Origin: Siphonodentalium dalli
Taxonomy: Eukaryota; Mollusca; Scaphopoda; Gadilida; Siphonodentaliidae
Assembly (NCBI GenBank): GCA_032622095.1
Contig: CP136065.1
Location: forward strand, 154,077,577 to 154,141,576
Direction of reading: 5' to 3'
Length of the DNA: 64,000 nt
Translations under genes and position numbers: made by a program
Notes under the pieces: model-generated
Databases searched by the model: none
What the model was told of the DNA's origin: nothing
The model's input: only the letters and a program-made list of their open reading frames with translations
Shown: piece after piece, positions 63,968 through 64,000 of the stretch
How the letters are laid out: every line of letters starts with the position of its first letter
How positions within the stretch are numbered: the first letter of the stretch is position 1

Positions 63968-64000
63968 CTGAGAAGACGACGATGAAATACTATCATTATA

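Noticed and set aside
63770-63961. Start codon for the myosin at 63961
   Set aside because: The frame is open upstream to a good acceptor and the residues VFMKEQFEEHL are an internal head-neck junction.
1-64000. tRNA, rRNA or snRNA genes
   Set aside because: No cloverleaf with A/B boxes or ribosomal sequence was found by eye on either strand.

Overview
The window reads as intronic-rich animal DNA, from an AT-rich invertebrate genome crowded with small transposons. The only protein-coding gene I can support is a myosin-XV (MYO15A-type) gene on the minus strand. It enters at the right edge already past its motor domain and leaves at the left edge before its SH3 and C-terminal MyTH4-FERM modules. 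I placed 18 internal exons (63967 down to 577). All have GT/AG borders and the reading phase is continuous across all 17 junctions, giving 3775 coding bases or about 1258 residues. Neither the start nor the stop codon is in the window. The residue numbers below count from the first residue seen here.

Encoded order: three IQ-type light-chain sites (residues about 15-82), a charged helix (88-117), the first MyTH4 domain (about 178-345), the start of a FERM-like lobe (about 350-450), a long disordered linker, and the beginning of the next FERM-like segment (about 1190-1258). The linker carries a motif seen four times (K-L/M-N-x-R), then Gln-rich, Pro-rich and Lys/Glu-rich parts. Domain order and linker landmarks fit MYO15A better than myosin VII or X.

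The rest, roughly 94%, is intron filled with repeats. Main families: (F1) TTAA-flanked elements with two hairpins and CCCTTTC-type ends; (F2) TTAA-flanked elements with one central palindrome; (F3) pogo-like palindromic MITEs beginning CAGTAATGCCC with TA duplications; (F4) elements of about 430 bp with long inverted ends around AGAGGGTGAATTTAGTGA; (F6) larger TTAA elements with AGGGAC ends; (F7) a 450-bp repeat in three copies; two hAT-like elements, one with a perfect 8-bp duplication. There are also single-copy palindromes, a 160-bp tandem array (55.36-57.0 kb), a motif-array element built on GTTGCG (32.5-33.5 kb), a TTAA element carrying CTACGAG palindromes (20.3-21.1 kb), and a composite insert (10.9-17.4 kb) whose middle looks GC-richer than its surroundings.

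Layout: 0.5-3.4 kb exons 18 and 17; 3.4-9.4 kb repeats; 9.36-9.54 kb exon 16; 9.5-17.5 kb composite insert; 17.5-18.3 kb exon 15; 21.1-31.8 kb compact block of exons 14 to 5 with short introns; 36.0 kb exon 4; 41.9 kb exon 3; 42-60.3 kb one 18.3-kb intron that is largely repeats; 60.3 and 63.8 kb the IQ exons 2 and 1.

The most notable pattern is that TTAA-element ends sit 10 to 41 bases from the 5' splice site of six of the 18 exons. I found no RNA gene, CRISPR array or second protein gene. Repeat borders are read by eye and are approximate unless a target-site duplication is given. No search or alignment was run.
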